From Mycolicibacterium sp. CBMA 247 (GTDB lineage Bacteria > Actinomycetota > Actinomycetes > Mycobacteriales > Mycobacteriaceae), in NCBI RefSeq assembly GCF_009729095.1, contig NZ_VTGX01000001.1, forward strand, positions 682,001 through 746,000: 64,000 bases of DNA, given 5' to 3'. The translations under genes were made by a program, and so were the position numbers. How positions within the stretch are numbered: position 1 is the stretch's first letter; each line of letters opens with the position of its first letter. Below the pieces are notes generated by a model that was given only the letters and a program-made list of their open reading frames with translations, was not told the DNA's origin and did not search any database. Below, in pieces: positions 26,983 through 36,553 of this stretch.

Positions 26983-27453
26983 CTACTTACTCGCCGTGAA
27001 AAGCTCTGCACCCGAGCCGATGTCGGCTCCGGCGGCCACCGCCTCGGCCACGGTCACGTTGCCGGGTTCACGCTCGTCCATGACCACAACGGGGACAATC
27101 GGATTGAGGCCTTTTGCCTCGACGGCGGGGACGTCGTAGGTGATCACCACCTGGCCGGCGGTGACGTCATCCCCCTGACTCACGTGTGCGGTGAAGCCGT
27201 CGCCGTTCAGTGCGACGGTGTCCAGGCCGAGGTGGACCAGGACGCCTACGTTGTCAGCCGTCATGATGACGTAGGCATGCGGCATCAGTTTCAACAACTT
27301 GCCGCTGACCGGGGCAATCGCATCGACCACGCCGCGCAGTGGGTCCACCGCAGCGCCGTACCCCACCATGCCTGCCGAGAACACGGGGTCCGCAACGTCC
27401 TGGAGCGCTACTGCACGCCCTGCGACCGGTGCCAGTACTCGCGTGCTGCTCAC
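26983..27453 (-). CDS. crr: PTS EIIA-Glc-like component (GlcNAc PTS)
   Basis: A 156-residue EIIA of the glucose superfamily. VLAPVAGRAVALQDVADPVFSAGMVG and LKLMPHAYVIMTADNVGVLVHLGLDTVALNGDGF carry the two histidines; the His in VHLGLDTV is the phosphorylation site. The start is GTG 27451-27453 with AAAGGAG at 8-nt spacing; the longer open frame upstream is not conserved. EIIA takes phosphate from HPr and passes it to the EIIB domain of PtsG. It is the first gene of crr-nagB-nagA and is divergent from ptsG. Confidence 0.94.
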   Translation of the reverse strand: MSSTRVLAPVAGRAVALQDVADPVFSAGMVGYGAAVDPLRGVVDAIAPVSGKLLKLMPHAYVIMTADNVGVLVHLGLDTVALNGDGFTAHVSQGDDVTAGQVVITYDVPAVEAKGLNPIVPVVVMDEREPGNVTVAEAVAAGADIGSGAELFTASK

Positions 27454-27596
27454 TGTGGTGACTCCTTTGTGCCGCGGTGGTGCTCGTCCCCCAAACAATA
27501 CGAGCGTGGCCGAAAGACGGCCTCGAGTTCGCGGGTTCTCGTCTAGGCTTCCGCTCAGCTTCGCGGCGGGTCGCGCTGGGCGGCCAGGAGGGCGAT
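27454..27596. promoter_or_regulatory. Divergent promoter region crr / ptsG
   Basis: A 143-bp gap containing both start regions: the crr ribosome site AAAGGAG on the minus strand and the ptsG site AGGAGGG on the plus strand. Both promoters must lie here. No convincing DasR-type or other palindromic operator was recognised by eye. Confidence 0.5.
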
Positions 27597-29198
27597 ATGG
27601 CGATGAGCGGTACGACGAAATCCGAAGGTGCACAGGAGAAATCTGGTCTGCGCATACCCGCCTTCGCGCAGCTACAACGACTCGGCAAAAGCCTCATGCT
27701 GCCGATCGCCGTCTTACCCGCTGCAGGGATCCTGCTGCGGCTGGGCCAACCCGACCTGCTGGGCCGGATCGACTCCCCGGTGATCGGTCCGTTCTTCAAG
27801 GCGATGAGCGCCGCGGGCGATGCATTGTTCAGCAACCTGCCCCTGCTGTTCGCCGTCGGAGTGGCGATCGGATTCGCCCGCAAGGCCGACGGTTCGACGG
27901 CACTGGCCGCGGTGGTCGGCTATCTGGTGATGGCGGCGGTCTTCAAGACCATGTCACCCATCGTGCTGGCCGGCGAGGTGGACAAGGCCGGCGATCAGGC
28001 CCAGATCAACTACAGCGTGTTCGCGGGCATCGTGGTGGGCCTGCTCACTGCGTGGCTGTTCGACCGGTATCACACCATCCAACTGCCTTCCTATCTCGGC
28101 TTTTTCGGAGGCAGGCGGTTCGTCCCGATCGTGGTGTCGCTGGCAAGTCTGTTCATCGCCTTCCTGATGAGCTACTTCTATCCGATCTTCGATGCCGGAC
28201 TGACGGCGCTCGGCCGGTTCATCGGCGGAAGCGGAGCGTTGGGCGCGTTTGTCTACGGGTTCGCCAATCGCATGCTGATTCCCTTGGGCCTGCACCACAT
28301 TCCGAACTCCTACGTGTGGTTCATCTACGGCGACTACCAGACCCCGGACGGCACTGTGGCCACCGGCGAGCTCACCCGGTTCGCCGCCGGCGACCCGACC
28401 GCAGGCATCCTCACCTCGGGGTTCTACCCCGTCCTGATGTTCGGTTTGCCCGCCGCCGCACTGGCGATGATCCTCGCCGCGAACAAGAAACAACGAAAGG
28501 TTGCGGTCGGCATTCTGTCGGCGGCGGCCCTGACCGCATTCCTCACCGGGGTCACCGAGCCCCTGGAGTTCGCGTTCATGTTCGTGGCGTTCCCGCTCTA
28601 CGTCATCCACGCGGTACTGACCGGGCTGTCCCTGGCAATCGCCTACCTGCTCGACATACATCTGGGCTTCTCGTTCTCGGCCGGGCTGATCGACCTGCTG
28701 CTGTACGGCGGTGCGCCCGCGGCGAAGAACATCTGGCTGCTCGTCGGGATGGGAGCGGTGTTCTTCGTCATCTACTTCGTGTTGTTCTACGTCGCGATCA
28801 CGAGGTGGAACATGCGCACACCGGGCCGTGAACCCGAGACCGAATTCGAGGCCGAAGAACAGGCGAACCTCGGCGAGGGTGCCGATTCCGCTGCTGCCGG
28901 CGGTGCCATCGCTGCCGTCGCATCCGGCGGAGCCGCCACCGAAACCCTCACGGCGCCAGTGCGTGCAGACACCCAGGCCGAACAGCTCATCGCGGCGTTC
29001 GGCGGCCGGGAGAACCTGGTCAACGTCGACGCCTGCATCACGCGGCTGCGGATGGAAGTGGCCGACAAGTCCAAGGTCGACCAGGACCGGCTGAAGGCAC
29101 TCGGCGCCGCAGGCGTCATCGAAGTCGGCAACAGCGTGCAAGCAGTCTTCGGCACCAATTCCGAGGACCTCAAGAACGCCATCATCGACAGTCTGTAG
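27597..29198 (+). CDS. ptsG: PTS EIICB permease for N-acetylglucosamine (PtsG/NagE-like)
   Basis: A 533-residue EIIC-EIIB permease. The start ATG 27597 has AGGAGGG ahead; a longer open frame is not conserved. EIIC occupies residues about 15-400 with multiple membrane helices, family motifs [29 protein letters not shown] and the [12 protein letters not shown] loop. A linker rich in Ala/Gly/Glu leads to EIIB, with phospho-Cys in [12 protein letters not shown]. There is no fused EIIA, matching the separate crr. Specificity for GlcNAc rather than glucose is inferred from divergence from crr-nagB-nagA. Confidence 0.93.
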   Translation: MAMSGTTKSEGAQEKSGLRIPAFAQLQRLGKSLMLPIAVLPAAGILLRLGQPDLLGRIDSPVIGPFFKAMSAAGDALFSNLPLLFAVGVAIGFARKADGSTALAAVVGYLVMAAVFKTMSPIVLAGEVDKAGDQAQINYSVFAGIVVGLLTAWLFDRYHTIQLPSYLGFFGGRRFVPIVVSLASLFIAFLMSYFYPIFDAGLTALGRFIGGSGALGAFVYGFANRMLIPLGLHHIPNSYVWFIYGDYQTPDGTVATGELTRFAAGDPTAGILTSGFYPVLMFGLPAAALAMILAANKKQRKVAVGILSAAALTAFLTGVTEPLEFAFMFVAFPLYVIHAVLTGLSLAIAYLLDIHLGFSFSAGLIDLLLYGGAPAAKNIWLLVGMGAVFFVIYFVLFYVAITRWNMRTPGREPETEFEAEEQANLGEGADSAAAGGAIAAVASGGAATETLTAPVRADTQAEQLIAAFGGRENLVNVDACITRLRMEVADKSKVDQDRLKALGAAGVIEVGNSVQAVFGTNSEDLKNAIIDSL

Positions 29199-29203
29199 GG
29201 CGA

Positions 29204-30205
29204 TCAGAGCTGGGCGAAGCAGGCGTCGCCGGAGTCGTCGTTCGGGATGGACGCGTTCTGGCTGGAGAACTTGCCCACCACGCCGGTGTCGGTCACCGCG
29301 ACGCTGTCGGCGTGGATCCCCAGCGGGTAGGCGTCGTTCAGTTTCGTCGTGAGGCCGTTGAGGGCCGTCTGCACAGTGTCTTTCGCGAACGGTCCACTGA
29401 CGTCGGTGACCTGCAGGTCCAGGTTTCCGTTGTTCACCACCGGCTTGGCCGTCACCCGGGTGTCCCCTACGGCCTGCAGGGTGATGGTTCCCGCGGACGG
29501 GTCAGTGCTCACATCGGTGACCAGAGCACCGACGCCCGGCAGGTTCTCCGCCACCGTGTCCTTGATCCCGGCCGACGTCCAGGTCAGTGTGGCGCCCAAC
29601 GATCCGATGGTGCCCTTGGAGTCCGCGGTGCCCTGCAACCTGATGTCCGACAGCGCCACATCCGCCGTCATCCCCTTCGCGGCCTGCACCTGCTTACCCC
29701 CGGTCTCCACCGAGATGTTGGTGTAGTAACCGGTGATGTGCTGCCACAGGAACGGCGGTTTGACCCCGAACGAGACCGAGGCGTTGTCCTCCACCACGCA
29801 TTCGGTGACGGCGACGAGTACCGAGCCGGCCTTGTGCCGGGCGTACAGTTCGGCACCGGTCAAGCCGATCACCAGGAGTGCCACCGCGACGACGGCGATG
29901 AGGATGATCGACTGCGGGCTGCGCCACCGTGAGGACGGCTTGGCCGGCTCAGGCTGTGGCCGATTGGGTTCGGCCGGCGGCGGCGGGGGCGGAGGTGGTC
30001 CCGACGGCCGGGGGCCGGCCGGTGGGCGGTTCCGCATGATTTTCTCGGTCGCGGCCTCCGGCGGCTGATTGCGCGCACGGATCTGCTCGGTCGGCGCGTC
30101 CGGCCGGCCGGGGCGGGGCAGCCGCCGGGTGGCCGGCTCGGGCGGCGGTACGGGACCCCGGCCTCGCCGGCCGGGGTCGCCGGGGCGTTGCGGCGGTGTC
30201 GGCAC
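29204..30205 (-). CDS. Membrane-anchored DUF2993 (LmeA-like) protein
   Basis: A 333-residue protein: a Pro/Arg-rich cytoplasmic N-terminus of about 95 residues (runs such as PPPPPPPA), one membrane helix (SIILIAVVAVALLVIGLTG), then an extracytoplasmic DUF2993 domain. DUF2993 proteins include LmeA, a periplasmic phospholipid-binding protein needed for mannan elongation. The domain contains AGSVLVAVTECVVEDNASVSFG and DTVQTALNGLTTKLNDAYPLGI. It is convergent with ptsG (5-bp gap). A lipid-binding envelope role is inferred from the family. Confidence 0.85.
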   Translation of the reverse strand: MPTPPQRPGDPGRRGRGPVPPPEPATRRLPRPGRPDAPTEQIRARNQPPEAATEKIMRNRPPAGPRPSGPPPPPPPPAEPNRPQPEPAKPSSRWRSPQSIILIAVVAVALLVIGLTGAELYARHKAGSVLVAVTECVVEDNASVSFGVKPPFLWQHITGYYTNISVETGGKQVQAAKGMTADVALSDIRLQGTADSKGTIGSLGATLTWTSAGIKDTVAENLPGVGALVTDVSTDPSAGTITLQAVGDTRVTAKPVVNNGNLDLQVTDVSGPFAKDTVQTALNGLTTKLNDAYPLGIHADSVAVTDTGVVGKFSSQNASIPNDDSGDACFAQL

Positions 30206-30435
30206 CTGCGCAATTCTGCCCCATCACCCATGTGGTCAGCCGCGTGGCGCGCCTGTGGGTTTGCCCCTCATTCCTGGTTGGTTGCTGAGCCCGGCGCCAC
30301 CACGTCAGGGTGTTTCTGCAGGCCAGCGGGATTTGCGGTGGCGGCGGCGGCGATCGACAGTCCGGCGATCACGGGTTCGGCATCGCTCGATCAGTCACCG
30401 ACGGCCTTCCACGGACAGCGGGGCGTTGGCGTGAG

Positions 30436-31989
30436 TCACGGCATTTCACCTTCGGACAGGTCGGCTGGATGGAGTGCGGCATGTTCTGTTGGGTCTTCCG
30501 CGGGGGGCGCCGGGGCCAATGCGGTGTAGGTCAAGATGGCGCCGATTGTCGACAGCGCCGCCAGACAAAGGCCTATCGTGTGGAAGGCGTGGGTCACACC
30601 GTCGATGAGTACCGCGTGGTGGGCGGGATCGATGTGGCCTTGGATGGCTTGTCCCGCAACGCGGCTCGCATCGATACCAGCGGCGCTGAGATGGCGGGCA
30701 GTCAATGTCGAAAGCAGTGCGGCCGCCGCCGACACCGCGAGGGATTCGCCAGTGATGCGCATGGTGTTGAAGATCCCTGCCGCGGCCCCGGAATTGGCCA
30801 CCGGGACGGTGCTGACCGCGGCGTTGTCCATCACGCCGAACGCCAGGCCGACGCCGATCCCGAACGGCACCAGCGGCACGGCGAGCAACAGCCACGAACT
30901 GTGGTCGGTCAAGGTGGTGAGCAACGCTGCGCCGATGGCGATCAGCAGCGACGCTGCCGTCAGCACCGCTCGTAGTGAGGTTCGCGCGGCAATGACTGAT
31001 GCAATGAGCGGGAGGATCAGCACCGGGGCGGTCATCGACAGTAAGAGCAATCCGCTTTCGGTGATGGAGCGCCCTGCGGCGCCTTGCAGGTAGGCGGGCA
31101 GGTAGACCAGCAGGACCACGAAGCCCAGGGTCACGGTAAACGGCTGGCACACTACCGCGACGAATGCTGGTTTGCCGAACAACCGTACGTCGAGCATTGC
31201 GCGTGGTCCCTGGTGTAGTTCCAGCCAGCCGAACCCGACCAACAGTGCGGCGGCAACACCGAACAAGCCCAGCGTCGTGGGGTTGGCCCATCCATGTGCG
31301 CCGGCCGCGACGAAGGCCACGGACAACACGGTCAGGCTCGCGGTGAATGTCAGCAGACCTGGCCAGTCCAGTCCAGGGTGCTCAGGATTATAGGACTCGG
31401 GTGCTCGGGTGGCGAGCACCCATGCCGGGAGCGACAGCACGGCTATCAGGATGAACACCGAGCGCCATCCCCAGGTTTGGGTCAGGACACCCGCCACCAT
31501 CGGGCCGATCGCCAAGCCGGTCCCGAATGACGTGCCCAGGATGCCGAAGGCGACCTGGCGGCGATGACCCGAGGTGGCGTGCGCCAGAATCGCCGCACCA
31601 GAGGCCAACACCCCTGCCGCCCCACAGCCCTGCAGGGTCCGTGCGAGGTTGACCAACGCCATGGACGAGGCAACCGTGACGAGCGCCGCAGCGAAACCGA
31701 CCAGCGCAATGCTGACCAGCAGGACGCGGCGCCGTCCGATGCGATCGGCCACCGTCCCGGCGGCCAGCGGGAGGGCTGCAAACGTGATGTTGAACGTGTT
31801 GAGCGTCCATAGGGCGTCGGCGACCGAGGCATGCAGACTGTTGGACAACTGCGGCAAGGCGACGGCCGCGCCAGTCACCGAGAAAGGCAGCAGGGTGCTG
31901 GCCAATCCAACGGCCGCCACCGTGAACAAGTAGTCATAGGAGGGCTTCTGGTGGCCAACACCACGGTCGTGGGCGATTCGATCTGTCAT
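30436..31989 (-). CDS. MFS drug exporter, DHA2/EmrB-QacA type
   Basis: A 517-residue protein with about 14 hydrophobic segments. DHA2 family features: LPFSVTGAAVALPQLSNSLHAS in the first segment pair, WTLNTFNITFAALPLAAGTVADRIGRRRVLL (motif A), and the motif C-like GTSFGTGLAIGPMVAGVL. The start chosen is ATG 31987-31989; the open frame runs 23 codons further upstream. Proton-driven export of a hydrophobic compound is the usual role. It is divergent from an MmyB-like regulator that probably controls it. Confidence 0.88.
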   Translation of the reverse strand: MTDRIAHDRGVGHQKPSYDYLFTVAAVGLASTLLPFSVTGAAVALPQLSNSLHASVADALWTLNTFNITFAALPLAAGTVADRIGRRRVLLVSIALVGFAAALVTVASSMALVNLARTLQGCGAAGVLASGAAILAHATSGHRRQVAFGILGTSFGTGLAIGPMVAGVLTQTWGWRSVFILIAVLSLPAWVLATRAPESYNPEHPGLDWPGLLTFTASLTVLSVAFVAAGAHGWANPTTLGLFGVAAALLVGFGWLELHQGPRAMLDVRLFGKPAFVAVVCQPFTVTLGFVVLLVYLPAYLQGAAGRSITESGLLLLSMTAPVLILPLIASVIAARTSLRAVLTAASLLIAIGAALLTTLTDHSSWLLLAVPLVPFGIGVGLAFGVMDNAAVSTVPVANSGAAAGIFNTMRITGESLAVSAAAALLSTLTARHLSAAGIDASRVAGQAIQGHIDPAHHAVLIDGVTHAFHTIGLCLAALSTIGAILTYTALAPAPPAEDPTEHAALHPADLSEGEMP

Positions 31990-32102
31990 AGCAACGATCG
32001 TCGAACTCACCCCGCACCGCGTGAAGAGACTTCCAGACCCTGGGACTGGCAGGTCCACCCTCGGCCAACCTCAGCCTGCGCCGCACAGCCGATACTGGAC
32101 AG

Positions 32103-32990
32103 GTGAGCCAGCACACCAACGAACTCGGCCGCTACCTGCGAGCGCGCCGCGCCATGGTCACTCCACATGATGTGGGCCTGCCGACGATGCCGCGACGGCG
32201 CGTCGACGGACTTCGGCGTGAGGAAGTCGCCGAGATCGTAGGCCTGAGCACCGACTACTACGTACGTCTTGAGCAGGGCCGCGCCCAGCACCCCTCCGCC
32301 GAGGTTCTCGACGCACTGTGTCGCGCCCTACTTCTGGGCCCCGCCGAACGCGTTCACCTGCTCAATCTGGCCCGAACACCGGGACGTCCATCCAAAGCGT
32401 CGCCCGAGCATCGCCAGCGAAGCACTCTACGATCGTCGCTGCGCCATGCAGTGTCCAGCATCCACGACGCACCCGCACTGATCATGAACGACCGCAGCGA
32501 CGTTCTCGCCTGGAACGACCTGGCCGCCGCACTGATCGCCGACTTCCCGAGGCTGCCGCCGGCGCAACGCAACATGGCCTGGCAGATCTTCCTCAACCCG
32601 CAAGCCCCTGAAATTCACCCGGATTGGAACGATGCGGCGCAGACAACGGTCGGCATCCTGCGCATGGCCGTCGGGCGGCGTTCCCGAGACACCGCACTCA
32701 CCCACCTCATCGGCGAGCTCAGCGTAGGCAACCAGACGTTCGCCAAACTGTGGGCCACTCAACACGTCCATGAAAAGACACATGGCTCAAAGAAATTCCG
32801 CCACAAGCTCATTGGGGAATTCAGCCTCACCTACGAGACCTTCCACATACCAGCCTCCGACGACTACCACGTGCTCGTCATCTACACAGCTGCGCCACAC
32901 AGCCCAGAACACGACCTCCTCAACCGACTCTCAGCGACGACGACCGACACACGAGACTCACCCGCCGCCGACGCGTCAACAACGCCCTGA
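32103..32990 (+). CDS. Helix-turn-helix regulator with MmyB-like ligand domain
   Basis: A 295-residue regulator. An XRE-type helix-turn-helix occupies residues 1-75 ([46 protein letters not shown]). A MmyB-like PAS-type ligand domain follows (SIHDAPALIMNDRSDVLAWNDLAAALIADF, WQIFLNPQAPEIHPDWNDAA). MmyB-type regulators often sit divergently to a short-chain reductase or exporter and respond to fatty acids or aromatic ligands. Here it is divergent from the DHA2 pump over about 110 bp. The start is GTG 32103. The C-terminal 20 residues are rich in Thr/Ala. Confidence 0.88.
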   Translation: MSQHTNELGRYLRARRAMVTPHDVGLPTMPRRRVDGLRREEVAEIVGLSTDYYVRLEQGRAQHPSAEVLDALCRALLLGPAERVHLLNLARTPGRPSKASPEHRQRSTLRSSLRHAVSSIHDAPALIMNDRSDVLAWNDLAAALIADFPRLPPAQRNMAWQIFLNPQAPEIHPDWNDAAQTTVGILRMAVGRRSRDTALTHLIGELSVGNQTFAKLWATQHVHEKTHGSKKFRHKLIGEFSLTYETFHIPASDDYHVLVIYTAAPHSPEHDLLNRLSATTTDTRDSPAADASTTP

Positions 32991-33109
32991 CCCGCAACAG
33001 CTAGCTGTCGCTGTGGGCAGCCAGAAGTGATATCCGAGGCCCGCTGCCGTTATCTGTCACCACGTAGGTCACTGTCGGGCAACTGAATTCGTGGCCGTCG
33101 CGATCGCCG

Positions 33110-36100
33110 CTATTCGGCCCAGACGTCCTCGACGTAGTGATCCGATTTGACCTGATCGATGAGCCAATCGCGCGCCTGGCTCTCGCTGGCTCCGGTTCGT
33201 GCGCGAAAGATGTCGATGAAGGCGCTCCGCACGGCGGGCGCCATCTTGGCGCCGTCGCCGCACACGTAGATGTGCGTGTCCTTCGCCGAATCGCCGATCA
33301 GGCTCCATACCTCGTCGGCGTTGGCGGCGATCCGGTCCTGAACGTAACGGACGCCCTCCCGTGGTGCCCGCGAGAACGCCGGGCGCATCAACACGATTCC
33401 CTCTTCCGCAGCCGCCTCGAACTGATCGCGGAAGACATAGTCCACATCGGGATGGCGGATACCGAAGAAGCACAACGCCGGTGAAAAGGGCTCGCCGGCT
33501 TCCTTGGCTGCGAACCGGTCCCCGAGGAAACCGCAGAATGGGGCAACTCCTGTGCCGGCACTGACGAGGATCACGTTCTTCTTCGGATCTGCGCCGGCGC
33601 GGAATGCCTTGCGCGCCCGGTCTACACGTGCCCGGATCTGTTGGCCTGGCTTAGCCGATGCGAGGTGGTTCGACGCGACGCCCTGGTACAGGCCGTGCCC
33701 TGAACGGGCCTCGGTATCCAGCACGCTCACCACCAGCGCGGCGGTCCCCGGGGACAGTCGTGAGGATGAAGCGATGGAGTAGTGCCGCGGGGTCATCGGA
33801 TCGAGCAGTTCGAGGACTTCCTCGGCGGAGAGCTGGCAGCCGGGAAAATCCAGGAGACACTCCAGAGGGCTCAGCACCACCGACTCGGAACCGGCGGCAA
33901 GATCTTCAAGCCGCCGTCGTTCGGGCGGGCACGGGTTGGCTTCCGCGAGCTGGCGTAGTTGGCTGCGGGTCGCCGGTTTTCGCAGTTCGACGAAATGCGT
34001 GAGCAACTCCCTCGCGGTGACCTCGCGATCCAGCGCGATGAGGCGGCCCGATGTGCGCCGCGGATTGATCGACAGGCGCAGATCGGGGTCGATCTCGAAC
34101 TTTTCCAGCACCCGTGCGACGAGTTCGGGCGGGTTGTCGGCGAGTACCGTCAGATGGTCTCCCGTCTGGTAACTGACGCCTTCGGGAAGAGCGATCCGCA
34201 CGTGCCGTTTGGCCTGGCCCAGCGGGTTATCCGCGCTCACCAGCTCGTTGTTCTCCAGCACCGTCATCGGCACCACCTCGAATCTGGTGTCGATCGCCGC
34301 GGTCAAGGGCCCCTCGAGCCGATGCACCGAATAGAGAGGTTCTGCGGTGCTCTCATCTTGCGGCGCAGCGCTCGGATCGCCAAAGCGCTGGCTCAACGCC
34401 GCCGCCAGTGCGACGCTGAAGTCCTCGACCACGCCGTTGAGATCGCCGGAGGTATCGGCCTCGGCCCGCGGTACCACCTGCTGGCCGCCCAGTTGGAGCA
34501 GACGCTGATCGATAAGCCTGGGTACAGCCTGGTAGGTGTCGCTCCAGTTGTGGTCCCCGACACCGAGAACCGCGTAGAGCGGCGCGTTGGCCAGCTCGGT
34601 GTCCGCCGCATTGAGCCACGCCAGGAAGTCACCTGCGTCATCGGTGGGCTGGCCGTTGTACGACGAGGCGACGATCAGCACCACGTCCGCGTCCGGCAGG
34701 CCACCCTTCGCGCTGTCGAGCGGGCTGACGGTGGTGGTGCACCCGGAGTTGGTGGCTTCATCGGCAAAGTGTTTGGCCAACGCGCGGCAGGTGCCGAGAT
34801 TCGAACCATGCAGAACAGCCAGGGTGGTCCCCGGCACGACGGAGCCGGGCTGGCCGGATATCGGGGCGGTCGCCGCAGCAGCCGGCACCCCGTTCACCGG
34901 GTGGCTGCGCTCGGCGCTGGTGCGGGCGCCCAGTTCGAGCAGGAAACCGACGGGCCGTCGCCGGAGCTTGCTCTCCAGTCCTAAGGTGTAGTGCCCGACG
35001 TCGAGTAGGCGGTACCGGTGGACCAACCGGCCGAGGGTCAGGGCTGCCTCGTGGAGTGCGAACTGCCGGCCGATGCACGACCTGGCGCCGGTGCCGAACG
35101 GCTTGAACACGCTGGCGGGCCGGCCCGCTGTCCGTTCAGGCGCGAACCGGTCCGGGTCGAAGAGTTCGACGTTGTCGCCCCATTGCGGTTGCCGGTGCAG
35201 CGCACCGATCAACACGGTGACGGCCTCGCCCTGTTTGACCGGATATTTCCCGCCGATCACGGTGTCCGCGATGGCCATCCGGTCGAAGGAGGACGCGGGC
35301 GGCGACAATCGCAGTGTCTCGTCGATGACCTGGCGCAGGTAGGTCAGTTTGCCGATGTCGTCATAGGTCGGAACGTAGTTGTCGTCAGGCCCGAATACCG
35401 TGTCGACCTCGCGTTGGACGTGGTGCAGGACGGCCGGGTGACGCAGCAGGTTGTACATCGCCATCGGCATGAGTTCGGATGTGGTCAATTGACCGGCGAT
35501 CAGGAACGTGAGGATCTGGTTGCGGATGTTCTGCAGGTCGAGTTTGGGCTGCCCGTCGGGGCCCAACGCGAGCATGAGATTGAGCAGGTCATCGACATCG
35601 CGGATCTCATCGGGCTCGTGAAGTGCGATGAGATGGTCGATGAACGCGTAGAGCTTCGCACGCTCGGCTTCGAAGACGACGGGATCACCGGTTGGCGGCA
35701 GCTCCGAACTCGCGGTCAAAAAGCTACGTGGGATCGCGGCGAAACCGGTGTGCTCGTAGGAATCGAACCGCGCGCCGAAGCCGGCGAGACCGACTGTGTC
35801 CATCGCCAGTTTCTGCAAGTCCAGTCCGACGTCGACCGGCTGTCTGCCGAGGCTGCGGTCCCAGTGTTCGACGAGGCGCCCGTTGATTTCGAGCATGGCT
35901 GCGTGGTAATTGCGCAGGCCGTTGTAGCTGAATCCCGGTAGCAGAACGTCGTGGGCCTTCTGCCAGTTCGGCTCGCCACGGAACGCGGTGAAGAGTCCGT
36001 CGCCCACGAGGGGGCGGGCTTGGGCCAGCGCCGCCGTCGGGTTCTTGGCAAACCTGGATTCGTCGCACAATTCCTCGACCAGCTCCACCGAGCACGCGTA

Positions 36101-36319
36101 TAGGCGCTGAGCGCCGGCGAATTCGGCGTAGAACAGCGGTCCTAGCCGCTCAGCAAGGAGGTCCGAAGGCATGGCATACGGGCGGCTCGCGTCGAAATCG
36201 GGAAGCTCCCGGCCGGCATCGGGAATGCCGTCGAGCTCGGGCGGTTGCGACGGCCCGAACTCGGCCGGTGCGGCAGATCCGAGGGTCGCGGAATCGACCG
36301 CGTGCACATCGTTCATCAA
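33110..36319 (-). CDS. Self-sufficient CYP102-type P450-NADPH reductase fusion
   Basis: A 1069-residue homologue of P450 BM3. The P450 part spans about 35-465: ExxR ETLR (334-337) and haem loop FGTGARSCIGRQ with Cys415. The FMN domain begins near 499 (LAVLHGSNLGTCRALAKHF, ASYNGQPTDDAGDFL). The FAD/NADPH reductase spans about 690-1069 (YSIASS, VSAGTGVAPFCGFL, YVCGDGAKM, and the C-terminal DVWAE). Such enzymes hydroxylate fatty acids without separate partners. The I-helix reads AGQLTTSE at 275-282 instead of AGHETTS, losing the acidic residue. A TetR gene diverges upstream with a palindrome in between. Confidence 0.95.
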   Translation of the reverse strand: MMNDVHAVDSATLGSAAPAEFGPSQPPELDGIPDAGRELPDFDASRPYAMPSDLLAERLGPLFYAEFAGAQRLYACSVELVEELCDESRFAKNPTAALAQARPLVGDGLFTAFRGEPNWQKAHDVLLPGFSYNGLRNYHAAMLEINGRLVEHWDRSLGRQPVDVGLDLQKLAMDTVGLAGFGARFDSYEHTGFAAIPRSFLTASSELPPTGDPVVFEAERAKLYAFIDHLIALHEPDEIRDVDDLLNLMLALGPDGQPKLDLQNIRNQILTFLIAGQLTTSELMPMAMYNLLRHPAVLHHVQREVDTVFGPDDNYVPTYDDIGKLTYLRQVIDETLRLSPPASSFDRMAIADTVIGGKYPVKQGEAVTVLIGALHRQPQWGDNVELFDPDRFAPERTAGRPASVFKPFGTGARSCIGRQFALHEAALTLGRLVHRYRLLDVGHYTLGLESKLRRRPVGFLLELGARTSAERSHPVNGVPAAAATAPISGQPGSVVPGTTLAVLHGSNLGTCRALAKHFADEATNSGCTTTVSPLDSAKGGLPDADVVLIVASSYNGQPTDDAGDFLAWLNAADTELANAPLYAVLGVGDHNWSDTYQAVPRLIDQRLLQLGGQQVVPRAEADTSGDLNGVVEDFSVALAAALSQRFGDPSAAPQDESTAEPLYSVHRLEGPLTAAIDTRFEVVPMTVLENNELVSADNPLGQAKRHVRIALPEGVSYQTGDHLTVLADNPPELVARVLEKFEIDPDLRLSINPRRTSGRLIALDREVTARELLTHFVELRKPATRSQLRQLAEANPCPPERRRLEDLAAGSESVVLSPLECLLDFPGCQLSAEEVLELLDPMTPRHYSIASSSRLSPGTAALVVSVLDTEARSGHGLYQGVASNHLASAKPGQQIRARVDRARKAFRAGADPKKNVILVSAGTGVAPFCGFLGDRFAAKEAGEPFSPALCFFGIRHPDVDYVFRDQFEAAAEEGIVLMRPAFSRAPREGVRYVQDRIAANADEVWSLIGDSAKDTHIYVCGDGAKMAPAVRSAFIDIFRARTGASESQARDWLIDQVKSDHYVEDVWAE

Positions 36320-36364
36320 GCGCTCCGTCAGGTGGTCAATGGTCGTTCGGCATCAACGCGATTA

Positions 36365-36382
36365 ATCTAACAGCTGTAAGAT
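36365..36382. promoter_or_regulatory. Near-perfect palindrome between CYP102 and tetR
   Basis: ATCTAACAGCTGTAAGAT is an 18-bp inverted repeat with a single mismatched pair, located 46 bp upstream of the CYP102 start and 172 bp from the divergent TetR start. It is the likely TetR operator, analogous in position to the Bm3R1 operator upstream of BM3. Confidence 0.6.
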
Positions 36383-36553
36383 AGCGTTGCACGCAGCCGC
36401 TGACGACGAGGTGGCAATCACCATGAGCCGATTCGGGCGCATGCCTGGCCGCGGCGACGGAGGTTTGGGTACCGTCTGAATCCGGCAGCGTTCACTGCGT
36501 CGTCCTTGGATCCACCCGGGATGCGCCTGGCATAGGGCGCTGAGAAATGAGAT

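Noticed and set aside
27454-27596. DasR/NagR-type operator between crr and ptsG
   Set aside because: No TGGTCTAGACCA-like palindrome could be found; the nearest partial match is not convincing.
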